A DNA stretch of 64,000 bases, from positions 62,001 through 126,000 of the forward strand of contig CALDUY010000039.1 of the NCBI GenBank assembly GCA_937923405.1, given 5' to 3'. Positions 34,379-42,679 of this stretch are shown here, in pieces; within the stretch, counting starts at the first letter, position 1, and each line of letters begins with the position of its first letter. The translations under genes and the position numbers were made by a program. Source of the stretch: an uncultured Gemmataceae bacterium. Its GTDB lineage: Bacteria > Planctomycetota > Planctomycetia > Gemmatales > Gemmataceae. Under the pieces are notes generated by a model. That model saw nothing but the letters and a program-made list of their open reading frames with translations, did no database searches and was not told the DNA's origin.

Positions 34379-35182
34379 TCATCGACTGATCTTACAGTTG
34401 CTGAGTATCTGCTGAATCTTTTCTACCCCAGCTTCTGTCACTTTGGTTTCCTGTAGGTACAGGTTTTCGAGGTTGGTGAATGGCAGCAGTTCTTGAGCCA
34501 CATCATCCGTCACCAGAGTGCCGCTTAGGTCCAGCAGCTGTAAGGAACGAAGATGGCGAAGGTGATGTAAGCCTTGATCAGTGATTTTGGTTTTGTGCAA
34601 CAGCAGCTGATACATATTGGTCAAACCGCTCAGGTGCGCTAATCCCGCATCAGTCACCTCTAATTCGTTGAGAAACAGGATCTGCAATGTCGGTATTTTA
34701 CTCAAGACAGCCAAACCAGCATCGGTGACAGCGGTACCCGCAATGCTAAGTTCTTCCAGCTTTTTGAGCTTTTGCAGAGGTTCTAACCCTTTGTCGGTGA
34801 TGCGTGTCTTGGTCAACCACAGCCGGCGCAACTCGGGGAGCTTGGCCACATGAGCTAATGCCGCGTCTTGAATCGGATTGCCTCGAAGGTTCAGCACTTC
34901 TAGTTTGCGCAAACCGACGAGATGAGTCAGCGATTCGTCTTTTAGCCCGGAATAGGCGACATCGAGATGCCGCAACTCGGTCAGCTTGGCAATCTGGGCC
35001 AGGTCTTTCTCGGTCATGCCGGGCTTGCGCCAAATCAATCGAATCACTGGTTGGCCTGGCGCGTCGACCTCGCGATCGACGTGTCCCTTCTGTCGAGTGA
35101 TGTATTGAATGGCACTAACTTCATCGGCTAGGCTCACGGTGTTGCCGACGACAATTACCAGCAGTGCAAACGTGACTCGCAT
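34379..35182 (-). CDS. Exported leucine-rich repeat protein
   Basis: 267 residues from the ATG at 35182, chosen because AGGAGG lies ten bases upstream; an ATG six bases earlier is too close to that box. A signal peptide (VTFALLVIVVGNTVSLA) precedes at least eight LRR units of 23-24 residues of the type LTDAGLAxLxxLxxLxxLxLxxTxI (for example AVTDAGLAVLSKIPTLQIL and KITDQGLHHLRHLRSLQLL). Repeats of this GALA/RNI-like type are common in planctomycetes and give a binding surface. The ligand is unknown. Confidence 0.9.
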   Translation of the reverse strand: MRVTFALLVIVVGNTVSLADEVSAIQYITRQKGHVDREVDAPGQPVIRLIWRKPGMTEKDLAQIAKLTELRHLDVAYSGLKDESLTHLVGLRKLEVLNLRGNPIQDAALAHVAKLPELRRLWLTKTRITDKGLEPLQKLKKLEELSIAGTAVTDAGLAVLSKIPTLQILFLNELEVTDAGLAHLSGLTNMYQLLLHKTKITDQGLHHLRHLRSLQLLDLSGTLVTDDVAQELLPFTNLENLYLQETKVTEAGVEKIQQILSNCKISR

Positions 35183-35656
35183 GATCATGACTCCTCCTAA
35201 ACGGTAGTCTGTCAAAAGCATAGATCACGTTGCGAGGTGAGGTCGTGGCAGGTTCGCAGGGAAGATCGTCTCGCGATGAACAACTCGCCGAGAACGAGGC
35301 AACAAATCATGAGAAAAAAATAAAAATAGCTAATTGACGACTGATTCACGACATTTTAACATAGCTTCTTATCGAAGGGGTCATATTACTCTGTCCTGTG
35401 AGCGGTTTGCTACAGGCCTCTCTTTCCCGGAGTAACTACCCTCAGCCTCTTAATTGCGGTCATTTGGAGTTCCCTCTGCCAATGTGCGAGTAGGACCGAC
35501 CAATAACAACAAAAACATCGGGACAACCTCTCCTCACAGCCCGACGTGAAGGTCCACTCCAAAGACCTTGATTTTCTAAGCCAGTACTGTTCGGAACAGC
35601 TGTTCCGAACAGAGGTTAATAATTTTTGCCTTGTTGTTCCTTTGAAGGAGACTGTC
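35183..35656. other. Intergenic region with a 26-bp palindrome
   Basis: 474 bases between divergent genes, AT-rich near 35310-35350 (AAAAAAATAAAAATAGC). It holds the palindrome at 35587-35612 and a likely promoter zone that I cannot place exactly. Confidence 0.5.
35587..35612. promoter_or_regulatory. Perfect 26-bp palindrome (possible operator)
   Basis: The 13-base arm CTGTTCGGAACAG is followed at once by its inverted copy CTGTTCCGAACAG. The centre reads GAAC-AGCT-GTTC, which fits the GAAC-N4-GTTC LexA box of Gram-positive bacteria, and the flanks contain further GTTC/GAAC half sites. It lies 45 bases before the DUF1559 start. As RNA it would form a loop-poor hairpin. Confidence 0.6.
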
Positions 35657-36553
35657 TTGGTGCGTTTTACATCTCATCGTCGTGGTTTCACTTTGATCGA
35701 ACTACTCGTGGTGATCGCGATCATCGCCATCCTGATCGGTCTGTTGCTACCGGCAGTACAGAAGGTCCGCGAAGCAGCAGCTCGCATGCAGTGCAGCAAC
35801 AACCTCAAACAATTAGCCATTGCTGCTCACAGTTATCACGACGTCAGCAACGGTTTCCCAACGTACTACATGGTGCTGCCTCGACCGACTGGTGTCGCGG
35901 GCACGTTCAGTGCTAACTGGCTGGTTCAGCTGCTGCCCTACATTGAGCAAGACAACATGCTTAGGACCGCAGCCTGGGGTGGCACAGCGGCCTGGGGAGG
36001 AGCACCAGCCGTGCCTGTGAAAACCACTCAGTGCCCCTCGAATCAGGGCAATGGGTTATACGGCGGCGGCACCTCAGCCTACACGCTGACCCACTATCTG
36101 GCTGTTACCGGGCGTCGCTACTCCGACTGGTCCGCGGGTGGTGATACAGGCATCATGGCTGTTTGGACCCCCGGAGGTCTACCCTTCAAGCAGGTTCGCA
36201 TGCCGGCCATCAGCGACGGTACCAGCAACACGTTGCTCATCGGCGAACGTCCTTCGATGCCGAATGACTACTACGGCTGGCTGAGTTTCTACGACTGGGA
36301 CAGCCACGGCTGGGCCATTACTCAGACTACGGCAGACTGGGCGCCTTACAGCGGCTGTCCGTTACCAATGTTCTTCCAACCGGGCAACATCAACAATCGC
36401 TGCGACACCAACCATTACTGGAGCCAGCACAGTCAGGGTGGCAACTGGGCCTTGGCCGATGGCTCCGTGCGTTTCATGCAGTACACGGCTGGTACCACGG
36501 TCATTCCCATGATGTCGACTCGTGCGGGGGGTGAAATTATCCCCAACCTGTAA
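35657..36553 (+). CDS. DUF1559 protein with prepilin-type N-terminus
   Basis: 298 residues. GAAGGAG at 35644-35650 decides the start: TTG 35657 (or GTG 35660). Residues 7-30 read RRGFTLIELLVVIAIIAILI, a type IV prepilin-like cleavage and helix segment, followed by LLPAVQKVREAAARMQCSNNLKQL. The C-terminal DUF1559 part has GTSNTLLIGERP and NWALADGSVRFMQY with STRAGGE at the end. These proteins occur in many copies per planctomycete genome; they are secreted or surface pseudopilin-like proteins of unknown role. A lipoprotein gene follows after 101 bases. Confidence 0.93.
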   Translation: MVRFTSHRRGFTLIELLVVIAIIAILIGLLLPAVQKVREAAARMQCSNNLKQLAIAAHSYHDVSNGFPTYYMVLPRPTGVAGTFSANWLVQLLPYIEQDNMLRTAAWGGTAAWGGAPAVPVKTTQCPSNQGNGLYGGGTSAYTLTHYLAVTGRRYSDWSAGGDTGIMAVWTPGGLPFKQVRMPAISDGTSNTLLIGERPSMPNDYYGWLSFYDWDSHGWAITQTTADWAPYSGCPLPMFFQPGNINNRCDTNHYWSQHSQGGNWALADGSVRFMQYTAGTTVIPMMSTRAGGEIIPNL

Positions 36554-36654
36554 AAATCTCCCGTTCGACTTTACCGATCAGGTGCTGATGTCGTATCCAG
36601 ACCTCGGCACCTGTTCTTGTTATTCCTGCATCTGGAACACTCTGGAGACTGTTC

Positions 36655-37167
36655 ATGACCGAGACAACCTCTTCTCGTGTCAACTCGACACTCAAACGTT
36701 TGCGCTGGTTGGGTTTGTTGGTGTTACTGACCACCGTGGTTGGCTGTGGTGGGGGCTTCGGATCCGTGACTGGCACAGTTCAGTCGAAATCCAAAGGCAA
36801 AAAGGTGATCTGGGGCACAGTCACTTTCATTGGCAAGGATGGCGTGGCTCGTCCTGGCATGATCACTCTGGAAGGCACCTACAAGGTGAACGGGGTGCCG
36901 GTCGGACCAGCCAAGATTCTGGTCAGCAGCGAAGATCCGCGGGCCTCTGGTGGCGGGGTCAAAGCTAATGTTAGTCCTCGTCAGCGAGCGGGAGACGGTA
37001 CTCGACCGCCACCACCTGGCGAAGCTACGGAAACTCCTCCCGAAGTGCCCGAGGCCGTCAAGAAAAGCTGGTTCCCCATTTCCGAGAAATACTCATCGCC
37101 GGACAAAACCCCATTGAGTACCACGGTCAACAAAGGAGAAAACACCTACGATATTATTCTGGACTAA
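36655..37167 (+). CDS. Lipoprotein with transthyretin-like domain
   Basis: 170 residues. The signal peptide ends in a lipobox (LLTTVVGCG) so the mature protein is lipid-anchored at Cys30. A beta domain follows (GSVTGTVQSKSKGKKVIWGTVTF; GTYKVNGVPVGPAKILV), typical of carboxypeptidase-regulatory-like folds. A Pro/Gly/Glu-rich linker then leads to KYSSPDKTPLSTTVNKGENTYDI, the usual end of this planctomycete family. Such lipoproteins often sit next to DUF1559 genes, as here, and the two may act together at the cell surface. Confidence 0.88.
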   Translation: MTETTSSRVNSTLKRLRWLGLLVLLTTVVGCGGGFGSVTGTVQSKSKGKKVIWGTVTFIGKDGVARPGMITLEGTYKVNGVPVGPAKILVSSEDPRASGGGVKANVSPRQRAGDGTRPPPPGEATETPPEVPEAVKKSWFPISEKYSSPDKTPLSTTVNKGENTYDIILD

Positions 37168-37175
37168 CCGTCGTG

Positions 37176-37300
37176 GGAATTATGTAGTTGGAACGTTCGG
37201 ACGTGTTGTTTCTACCCTCTGGTCCCTTAGGTCCGGAGTTGAATTTCCCCTCCCCCCAACCCCTCTCCCCGATGGGGAGAGGGGAATCTATGTGCCCCCT
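37176..37300. repeat. MITE-like element, copy B (right end unclear)
   Basis: Left end GGAATTATGTAGTTGGAACG and the following TTCGGACGTGTT match copy C. The core CTCTCCCCGATGGGGAGAG follows. I cannot find the partner terminal repeat, so it may be truncated. Confidence 0.5.
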
Positions 37301-37640
37301 ACCCCCCCAACAACGCTACGTTTCATGCGGCAATAAAATCAGAGGGGGGATTGAGGGAAAAAATCGGAGAAAGAAGAGGAAGCGACGGGAAACATCAGCC
37401 AGACTTGAGGTCGAATGACCAACCCAGCCCGAGCAAGGTCTACCCTGTCGTGCCCCTTGCAACTTACCCAAGGGCGGCAGGAACTCCAACAGCGGTTGCC
37501 AAATTTGCCAGCTACCACCGTTTTCGTCCTGGCCGTTTGTTCCATGGGCATGATCCTGGCCAAGGCTTGCGGCCTGTCCAGCGTTGCCCTCTCATTAGAA
37601 GTGGTTTCAAAACCGTTTAGTCGTTGGACGAGGGTCACCT
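37301..37640. other. Intergenic region
   Basis: About 340 bases. A purine-rich stretch lies near 37340-37400 (GGGGGGATTGAGGGAAAAAA). No gene or signal that I can support. Confidence 0.4.
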
Positions 37641-37667
37641 GAAAAGAGAAGGCCCCCTCACGGGGCC
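37641..37667 (-). terminator. Terminator of the minus-strand ncRNA candidate
   Basis: Read on the minus strand, GGCCCC-GTGAG-GGGGCC is followed by TTCTCTTTTC. Confidence 0.65.
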
Positions 37668-37859
37668 ACTAACGTGGAGAAAGACCTGATCTCAGACCGG
37701 ACCGAAGAGTTGTAGCAAGCGATCCCCCTACTTGCTCGCACGTCCCCGCCACTACTTCGAGGGCAGACGCGCCCCTAGGCTGGTGCGACGATCGCGCTGC
37801 ACGGACGACAAGCAGTTTTGTCCGGTGACTGTTAGCCTGCGACTAAATCCCTATTAGAA
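37641..37859 (-). ncRNA. Candidate minus-strand ncRNA (about 219 bases)
   Basis: On the minus strand a promoter (TTGACA, 17 bases, GATAAG) is followed by about 200 bases without a reading frame and then a terminator. The ends of the body pair at long range (ACCGGAC near 37826 with GTCCGGT near 37695), giving a rod-like shape. Inner stems include GCAAG/CTTGC. Size and rod shape recall 6S RNA, but I cannot verify a 6S signature. The motifs of SRP RNA, tmRNA and RNase P are not seen. Confidence 0.45.
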
Positions 37860-37865
37860 CTCTTG

Positions 37866-37894
37866 CTTATCTTTATCTTTCACAGTTTGTCAAT
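37866..37894 (-). promoter_or_regulatory. Putative promoter of the minus-strand ncRNA candidate
   Basis: TTGACA (37894-37889) and GATAAG (37871-37866) with a 17-base gap; the -35 box is perfect and the -10 box is two bases off consensus. Confidence 0.5.
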
Positions 37895-38001
37895 CCCTGT
37901 ATCGCCTTCTTTCTTGTCGAGTGGACGTTCCTGAGTGGTCGGGAATTGGTTCGGCTCCGATAATGCACTATGCGACTCGCTTCGTCCTCGGAGTACCAGC
38001 C

Positions 38002-38697
38002 ATGACGATCTATGAACGTGCCTTGGAGTTGGTCCGTGAGGGCGATGCCGTCGGACTGGGGTCTGGTCGGGCCGCCTCGGCGTTCATTCAGGTATTGGGC
38101 CAGCGCGTGCAACAAGGGCTGCACGTCGTCGGAGTGCCCACCTCGCGCAAATCGGAAGAACTGGCTCGCGGAGTCGGCATCCCTATAGCCACCTTGGAAG
38201 ATCGCTTACCTCTTGATCTGACCGTCGATGGAGCCGATGAGGTCGATCTGGATCTCAATCTCATCAAAGGCTGGGGGCGTGCTCTAGTCCGCGAGAAGAT
38301 CGTTGCCGCCGCCTCACGGAAACTGATCATTCTCGCTGGCAAGCAAAAGGTGGTCTCCTGTCTGGGACAGCGAGGCAATCTGCCCGTCGAGGTCGTGCCG
38401 TTGGCCGTGCCGCTGGTTCGGGCCCGGATCTCGGCGTTGGGACTGCAACCGGTGCCCTATCAGATCGACGGGCAGCTATTTCTCAGCGACAACGGCAACG
38501 CCATTCTGGATTGTGCCTGTGGGCCGATCGATGAGCCGGAGCGGCTCGAACAACAACTCCGCGCTATCCCTGGAGTCGTTGGCACTGGGCTGTTTCTCGG
38601 AATGGCGAACGTCGTGTTGATCGGCGACGAGAGCCGCGATTTTGCCCTGATCGAGGAGCGGCGTTCCGGCGATCAGGTCGGTGATCAGGGACCATGA
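38002..38697 (+). CDS. rpiA: Ribose-5-phosphate isomerase A
   Basis: 231 residues from ATG 38002 with GGAG ten bases upstream; an earlier ATG at 37963 and a longer extension are unlikely. It interconverts ribose-5-phosphate and ribulose-5-phosphate. Motifs: VGLGSGRAASAFI (phosphate loop), TVDGADEVDLDLNLIKGWGRALVREKIVA (catalytic Asp, Lys and Glu region) and GNAILDC. The usual KGGGGAL is KGWGRAL here, a mild change. It leads the pentose-phosphate cluster, 39 bases before zwf. Confidence 0.93.
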   Translation: MTIYERALELVREGDAVGLGSGRAASAFIQVLGQRVQQGLHVVGVPTSRKSEELARGVGIPIATLEDRLPLDLTVDGADEVDLDLNLIKGWGRALVREKIVAAASRKLIILAGKQKVVSCLGQRGNLPVEVVPLAVPLVRARISALGLQPVPYQIDGQLFLSDNGNAILDCACGPIDEPERLEQQLRAIPGVVGTGLFLGMANVVLIGDESRDFALIEERRSGDQVGDQGP

Positions 38698-38736
38698 CCC
38701 AACTCTTCGCGAAGTCCACTGAAGGAGACCGTCTCG

Positions 38737-40347
38737 ATGGCCATTGATTCGACTCCATCGCGTTCGCTAATGCCCCAGCCCTGTCAGCTGGTCATCTTCG
38801 GGGCCGCAGGCGATCTCTCCTGGCGAAAGCTGCTGCCGGCTGTCTATAACCTCAACGTTGATGGCGCGTTGCCTTCGCATTTCGCCGTCGTTGGCTTTGG
38901 GCTTCCTGCCGAAGGATCGCTCACCTCCGATCCTGACGAGTATCTTCGCAATCGAGCGAAAAATGGCATCCAGCGATTCTCGCGGCAGCCACTCGACGAG
39001 AGCCACTGGAACGATTTCGCCCGGTCGTTGTTCTTCGTGCCCGGCAGTTTCAACGATGCCCGAGCCTACGCTCAGCTCAAAGCACGCATGGAATCGCTGG
39101 ATCAGCAGTTCGGCATTCCCGGAGCCAGAGTCTACTATCTAGCAGTGCCCCCCACGCTGGTTGGCATGTGTGTCAAGCAGCTCAAAGAAGCTGGACTGGT
39201 CCGCCCCACCGACGAACCGCACGCCTTCACTCGGGTCATCGTCGAAAAACCAATCGGCAACGATTTGGACAGCGCTCGTCAGGTCATCGCTAATGTGGCC
39301 CATGCCTTCGACGAATCGCAGACTTATCGCATCGATCATTATCTCGGCAAGGAAACAGTGCAGAATTTGCTCGTTCTGCGATTCGCAAACTCGATTTTTG
39401 AACCGCTCTGGAACAACAAATACATCGATCATGTTCAGATCACCGTCTCGGAAGAGGAAGGGTTGGTGCAGTACGACCCCGAGACTGGCGCGGTGACCGG
39501 AACGCGAGTCGGGTATTACGAGGGAGTTGGCGCGCTGCGCGACATGCTGCAAAATCACATGCTCCAGGTGCTGTGCGTGGTAGCGATGGAACCGCCCTGG
39601 TCGCTGGCTCCCGACATCGTCCGCGATGCCAAGTCGGGTGTGTTGAACTGCCTGCGCCCGTTGACTTTGACCGACATCGATCGCAATGTGATTCGCGGAC
39701 AATACATCGAAGGCGACATGCACGGTCGGCGTGTGCCGGGCTATCGCAAGGAGGTGCGCGATTCCTTTGCCGCGATAGGCAAACCGCTGCCTCAGGAATC
39801 GGTCAACTCGACCACGGAAACCTTCGTGGCCATGAAGCTGTTCATCGACAACTGGCGCTGGTCGGGCGTCCCGTTTTATCTGCGCACGGGCAAACGGTTG
39901 CCCAAGCGAGCTAGTGAAGTGGCTATCCAGTTCAAGGATGTGCCGCAGGTGCTATTCAACCAGAATCCCGAGGTGCCGCTCGAACCGACCGTGTTATCGT
40001 TGCGGGTGCAACCCGAGGAAGGCATGGCCATGCGGATCGCCTCGAAGCTCCCCGGACCGAAAGTGCGCATCTATCCGGTACAGATGGAGTTCAACTACTC
40101 TGCCAGTCTGGGAGGCACTCCGCCGGAAGCCTACGAACGCTTGATCCTCGACGTGATGGCCGGCGACGCCACGCTCTTCCTCCGTCGCGATGCTGTCGAG
40201 ACCTCCTGGAAGTTCGTCATGCCAATTCTCGATCACTGGAAGAACTCCCGCGTCCGCGATCTGCCCGAATACCAGTGCGGCACCTGGGGACCGATCGAGG
40301 CCGACCGTATCATCGTTCCCGACGGCCGCTGTTGGAGAACGCTATGA
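38737..40347 (+). CDS. zwf: Glucose-6-phosphate 1-dehydrogenase
   Basis: 536 residues; AAGGAG lies eight bases before the ATG. It oxidises glucose-6-phosphate to 6-phosphogluconolactone and makes NADPH. The nucleotide-binding loop is FGAAGDLSWRKLLPAVYNL, followed by VIVEKPIGNDLDSA and the active-site RIDHYLGKETVQNL with its catalytic His. FYLRTGKRLPKR and the C-terminal part are normal for the family. The stop overlaps the opcA start by four bases, so the two are coupled. Confidence 0.97.
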   Translation: MAIDSTPSRSLMPQPCQLVIFGAAGDLSWRKLLPAVYNLNVDGALPSHFAVVGFGLPAEGSLTSDPDEYLRNRAKNGIQRFSRQPLDESHWNDFARSLFFVPGSFNDARAYAQLKARMESLDQQFGIPGARVYYLAVPPTLVGMCVKQLKEAGLVRPTDEPHAFTRVIVEKPIGNDLDSARQVIANVAHAFDESQTYRIDHYLGKETVQNLLVLRFANSIFEPLWNNKYIDHVQITVSEEEGLVQYDPETGAVTGTRVGYYEGVGALRDMLQNHMLQVLCVVAMEPPWSLAPDIVRDAKSGVLNCLRPLTLTDIDRNVIRGQYIEGDMHGRRVPGYRKEVRDSFAAIGKPLPQESVNSTTETFVAMKLFIDNWRWSGVPFYLRTGKRLPKRASEVAIQFKDVPQVLFNQNPEVPLEPTVLSLRVQPEEGMAMRIASKLPGPKVRIYPVQMEFNYSASLGGTPPEAYERLILDVMAGDATLFLRRDAVETSWKFVMPILDHWKNSRVRDLPEYQCGTWGPIEADRIIVPDGRCWRTL

Positions 40348-41435
40348 CTCAGTATCTTGTGCCGCTCCGTGACGTGGAGCGCGAACTGAACAAGCAGATG
40401 AAAGCCCTGCAAGGGACCGAAACCATTCATCTGCAACGCGCACGGATGTCCAACCTCGTGATCTTTTGCACCAATCTCGAACAATCGATCGAAGTATTCG
40501 AGCAGGTGGTGGCCATCACGGCGATGCATCCGACGCGGACGCTGCTGCTGGTCGGCGAACCAGGGGCGGAGCGTGAATTGACCGCACGAGTAACTGTGCG
40601 CCCCGTGGGCAGCAAGCGAAACGTCTGCGTCGAGATGGTGACGCTGCACGCGGGCGGTAGTGTCGTCGATCGACTGCCGTTCGCCGTCCGTTCGCTGCTA
40701 ATCGGCGATCTACCGGTGAACCTGTGGTGGCAAACGCCGACCCCACCGCCGTTCGCCGGTTCGTTGTTGTACGAACTGAGCGAGAATGCCCAGCAGATCA
40801 TCTACGACAGCATCGGCTGGCCCGATCCGACACGCGGGGTCAGTGCGACGGCGGCTTGGCTGGAGCAGGTCGAACGCCCTGGCGGACGCTGGCGCGTGGC
40901 TTCCGATCTCAACTGGCGACGGCTGAAATACTGGCGGCGGTTGCTGGCTCAGTCGCTGGCCGAAGCCTCCGCACCCGGCGCGATCGAAGCGGTTGATGAA
41001 ATTGTCGTCGAACACGGTCCGCATGCTGTCGTCCAAGGGTGGCTATTGGTCAGTTGGCTCTCGCGTCGGCTGAACTGGCGCGTCCAGACCGGACGAGTCA
41101 CGCCAGGTGTCGAGATGTGCTGGCAATTCTTCAAAGCGCACGGCCAAGCCCGCATCGTCGTTCGCCGGTTGGATGACGGACCTGCCGAAATCCGTCGTCT
41201 GCGTATCTCGACCCGGCTAGAAGGCAAACCAGTCTCGTTGCTCGTCGAAGCCGAATCGCCGCAACGCTTGAGCATGCAGGTGGAGGGCATCGACACCGCC
41301 CCACGAACGGTAACCGTTCCGCCACGCTCGGCGATCGATCTGATCGGTCGGCAACTATCCGACCGCGAGCGCGACCCGATGTTCCGCGAGAGCATGGCCG
41401 TGGCTCAAGTGATGGCTCAGAGCGTTGAGCGATAA
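40344..41435 (+). CDS. opcA: Glucose-6-phosphate dehydrogenase assembly protein OpcA
   Basis: 363 residues from an ATG overlapping the zwf stop (ATGA). OpcA is known from cyanobacteria and actinobacteria, where it activates or assembles G6PD. Typical segments are MSNLVIFCTNLEQSIEVFE, VTLHAGGSVVDRLPFAVRSLLIGDLPVNLWW, and the C-terminal RRLRISTRLEGKPVSLLVE with an all-beta part. The direct coupling to zwf agrees with this role. Confidence 0.93.
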   Translation: MTQYLVPLRDVERELNKQMKALQGTETIHLQRARMSNLVIFCTNLEQSIEVFEQVVAITAMHPTRTLLLVGEPGAERELTARVTVRPVGSKRNVCVEMVTLHAGGSVVDRLPFAVRSLLIGDLPVNLWWQTPTPPPFAGSLLYELSENAQQIIYDSIGWPDPTRGVSATAAWLEQVERPGGRWRVASDLNWRRLKYWRRLLAQSLAEASAPGAIEAVDEIVVEHGPHAVVQGWLLVSWLSRRLNWRVQTGRVTPGVEMCWQFFKAHGQARIVVRRLDDGPAEIRRLRISTRLEGKPVSLLVEAESPQRLSMQVEGIDTAPRTVTVPPRSAIDLIGRQLSDRERDPMFRESMAVAQVMAQSVER

Positions 41436-41471
41436 TTTAAGATCCCGAATATCTTCTACAAGAGGGCACCC

Positions 41472-42131
41472 ATGACCACGATTCGCATAGCTCCATCGAT
41501 TCTGGCCGCAGATTTTGCCCGGCTAGGCGAGCAAGTACGCGAGGCCGAGGCCGCCGGAGCCGATCGCATTCACGTCGATGTCATGGATGGTCATTTCGTT
41601 CCCAACATCACGATGGGGCCGCTCGTCGTGCAAGCCCTGCGTCCGGTGACACGCTTGCCCTTGGAAGTGCATCTGATGATCGAGCATCCGGAGCGCTATC
41701 TGGAGGCCTTCGCCGAGGCCGGAGCCGACACCTTACAGGTGCATGTCGAAAACGCGGTGCATTTACATCGCACGGTACAGCACGTCAAATCCCTGGTTAA
41801 ACGGGTCGGCGTGGTACTCAACCCGGCGACGCCCGCGGGGACCATCGAGGAGATTTTGCCCGATGTCGATCTGGTGCTGGTGATGACCGTCAACCCTGGC
41901 TTCGGGGGACAGGCTTTTCTCGAAAGCACGCTACACAAGCTAGCCTATCTCCGTGAGAAGATCGATCAGACACGCCCCGAAATTGAACTCGAAGTGGATG
42001 GCGGAATCGATGCGCACACGGCTCCCAAGGCGGTCCGCGCCGGCGCGCGCGTCCTCGTCGCTGGCTCCGCTGTGTTCCACGCCCCGGAAGGCATCGCCGC
42101 TGCTATTCGAGGGATCCTTGCCGCCTGTTGA
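41472..42131 (+). CDS. rpe: Ribulose-phosphate 3-epimerase
   Basis: 219 residues. It interconverts ribulose-5-phosphate and xylulose-5-phosphate. The barrel motifs are IAPSILAADFARLGEQV, HVDVMDGHFVPNITMGP (metal His and catalytic Asp), EVHLMIEHPERY, MTVNPGFGGQAF and ELEVDGGIDAHTAP. It lies 36 bases after opcA with an AGAGGG box, completing a four-gene cluster for the oxidative and isomerising parts of the pentose-phosphate pathway; 6-phosphogluconate dehydrogenase is not here. Confidence 0.96.
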   Translation: MTTIRIAPSILAADFARLGEQVREAEAAGADRIHVDVMDGHFVPNITMGPLVVQALRPVTRLPLEVHLMIEHPERYLEAFAEAGADTLQVHVENAVHLHRTVQHVKSLVKRVGVVLNPATPAGTIEEILPDVDLVLVMTVNPGFGGQAFLESTLHKLAYLREKIDQTRPEIELEVDGGIDAHTAPKAVRAGARVLVAGSAVFHAPEGIAAAIRGILAAC

Positions 42132-42484
42132 ACCGAGGAATTGGCGGAATCGTGGCTGGGTAGGTCAAAATATGCTTGCGTGGTCAATAGCATTTTTGTT
42201 ACAAGGAGTTCATTCCAACGGGAATTCATGGTTGGCCTTACCCACGGGTTGACTAGGTTCTCACGGAGGCAGTTCCAGTGCCGTGACTGTTTTATCCTGA
42301 TACAGTCGGATGCTTGACCTACGTCAATGTGTCGGCCTAATCATGGATCTGAACAGTAAAGCAATCGCTTCTCAGTGCCGTCTTGAACTGATCGCTCCTT
42401 CTCCAACGAAGTGATACCTCCTCCTTCCTTGGAGACGGAAGGCAGCCTCTGAAACGCTCAACCTACAGGTAAGGATTACCAACA
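42132..42484. other. Intergenic region before csrA
   Basis: 353 bases. A hairpin CCTTCC..GGAAGG lies near 42424-42443. A TTGACC near 42313 could be a -35 box, but I see no convincing -10. No gene is seen. Confidence 0.4.
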
Positions 42485-42679
42485 ATGTTAGTGCTCTCAC
42501 GACGTATTGACGAAAAACTCATCTTCCCTAGCATCAAGACCACGATTCAGATTGTCTCGACCAAAGCCGGCAGTGTACGACTCGGTATCGACGCCCCGCC
42601 AGGCGTCGAAGTCTATCGCGAAGAGGTCTATGACCCTTCACGGGCTTCCCCTCCGACTAGTACGACGGTTCTCGATTAG
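42485..42679 (+). CDS. csrA: CsrA-type RNA-binding regulator
   Basis: 64 residues. The sequence MLVLSRRIDEKLIFP, then VRLGIDAPPGVEVYREEVY, is the complete CsrA/RsmA core, which binds GGA motifs in mRNA leaders and controls translation of carbon-storage and motility genes. GGTAAGGA precedes the ATG. After residue 50 a short Ser/Thr-rich tail ends at a TAG that lies at the start of the second copy of a 19-bp tandem repeat. If one repeat copy is removed, the frame continues into the receiver protein listed next, so this is probably the broken-off N-terminal part of a longer protein. Confidence 0.9.
   Translation: MLVLSRRIDEKLIFPSIKTTIQIVSTKAGSVRLGIDAPPGVEVYREEVYDPSRASPPTSTTVLD

Noticed and set aside
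37921..38001. N-terminal extension of rpiA
   Set aside because: The extra residues do not resemble RpiA, and the best start with a GGAG box is the ATG at 38002.
42410..42460. SRP-like GGAAGGCAGCC near the csrA start
   Set aside because: The match to the SRP apical loop is partial and the surrounding stem is missing; a short hairpin in the csrA leader is enough.
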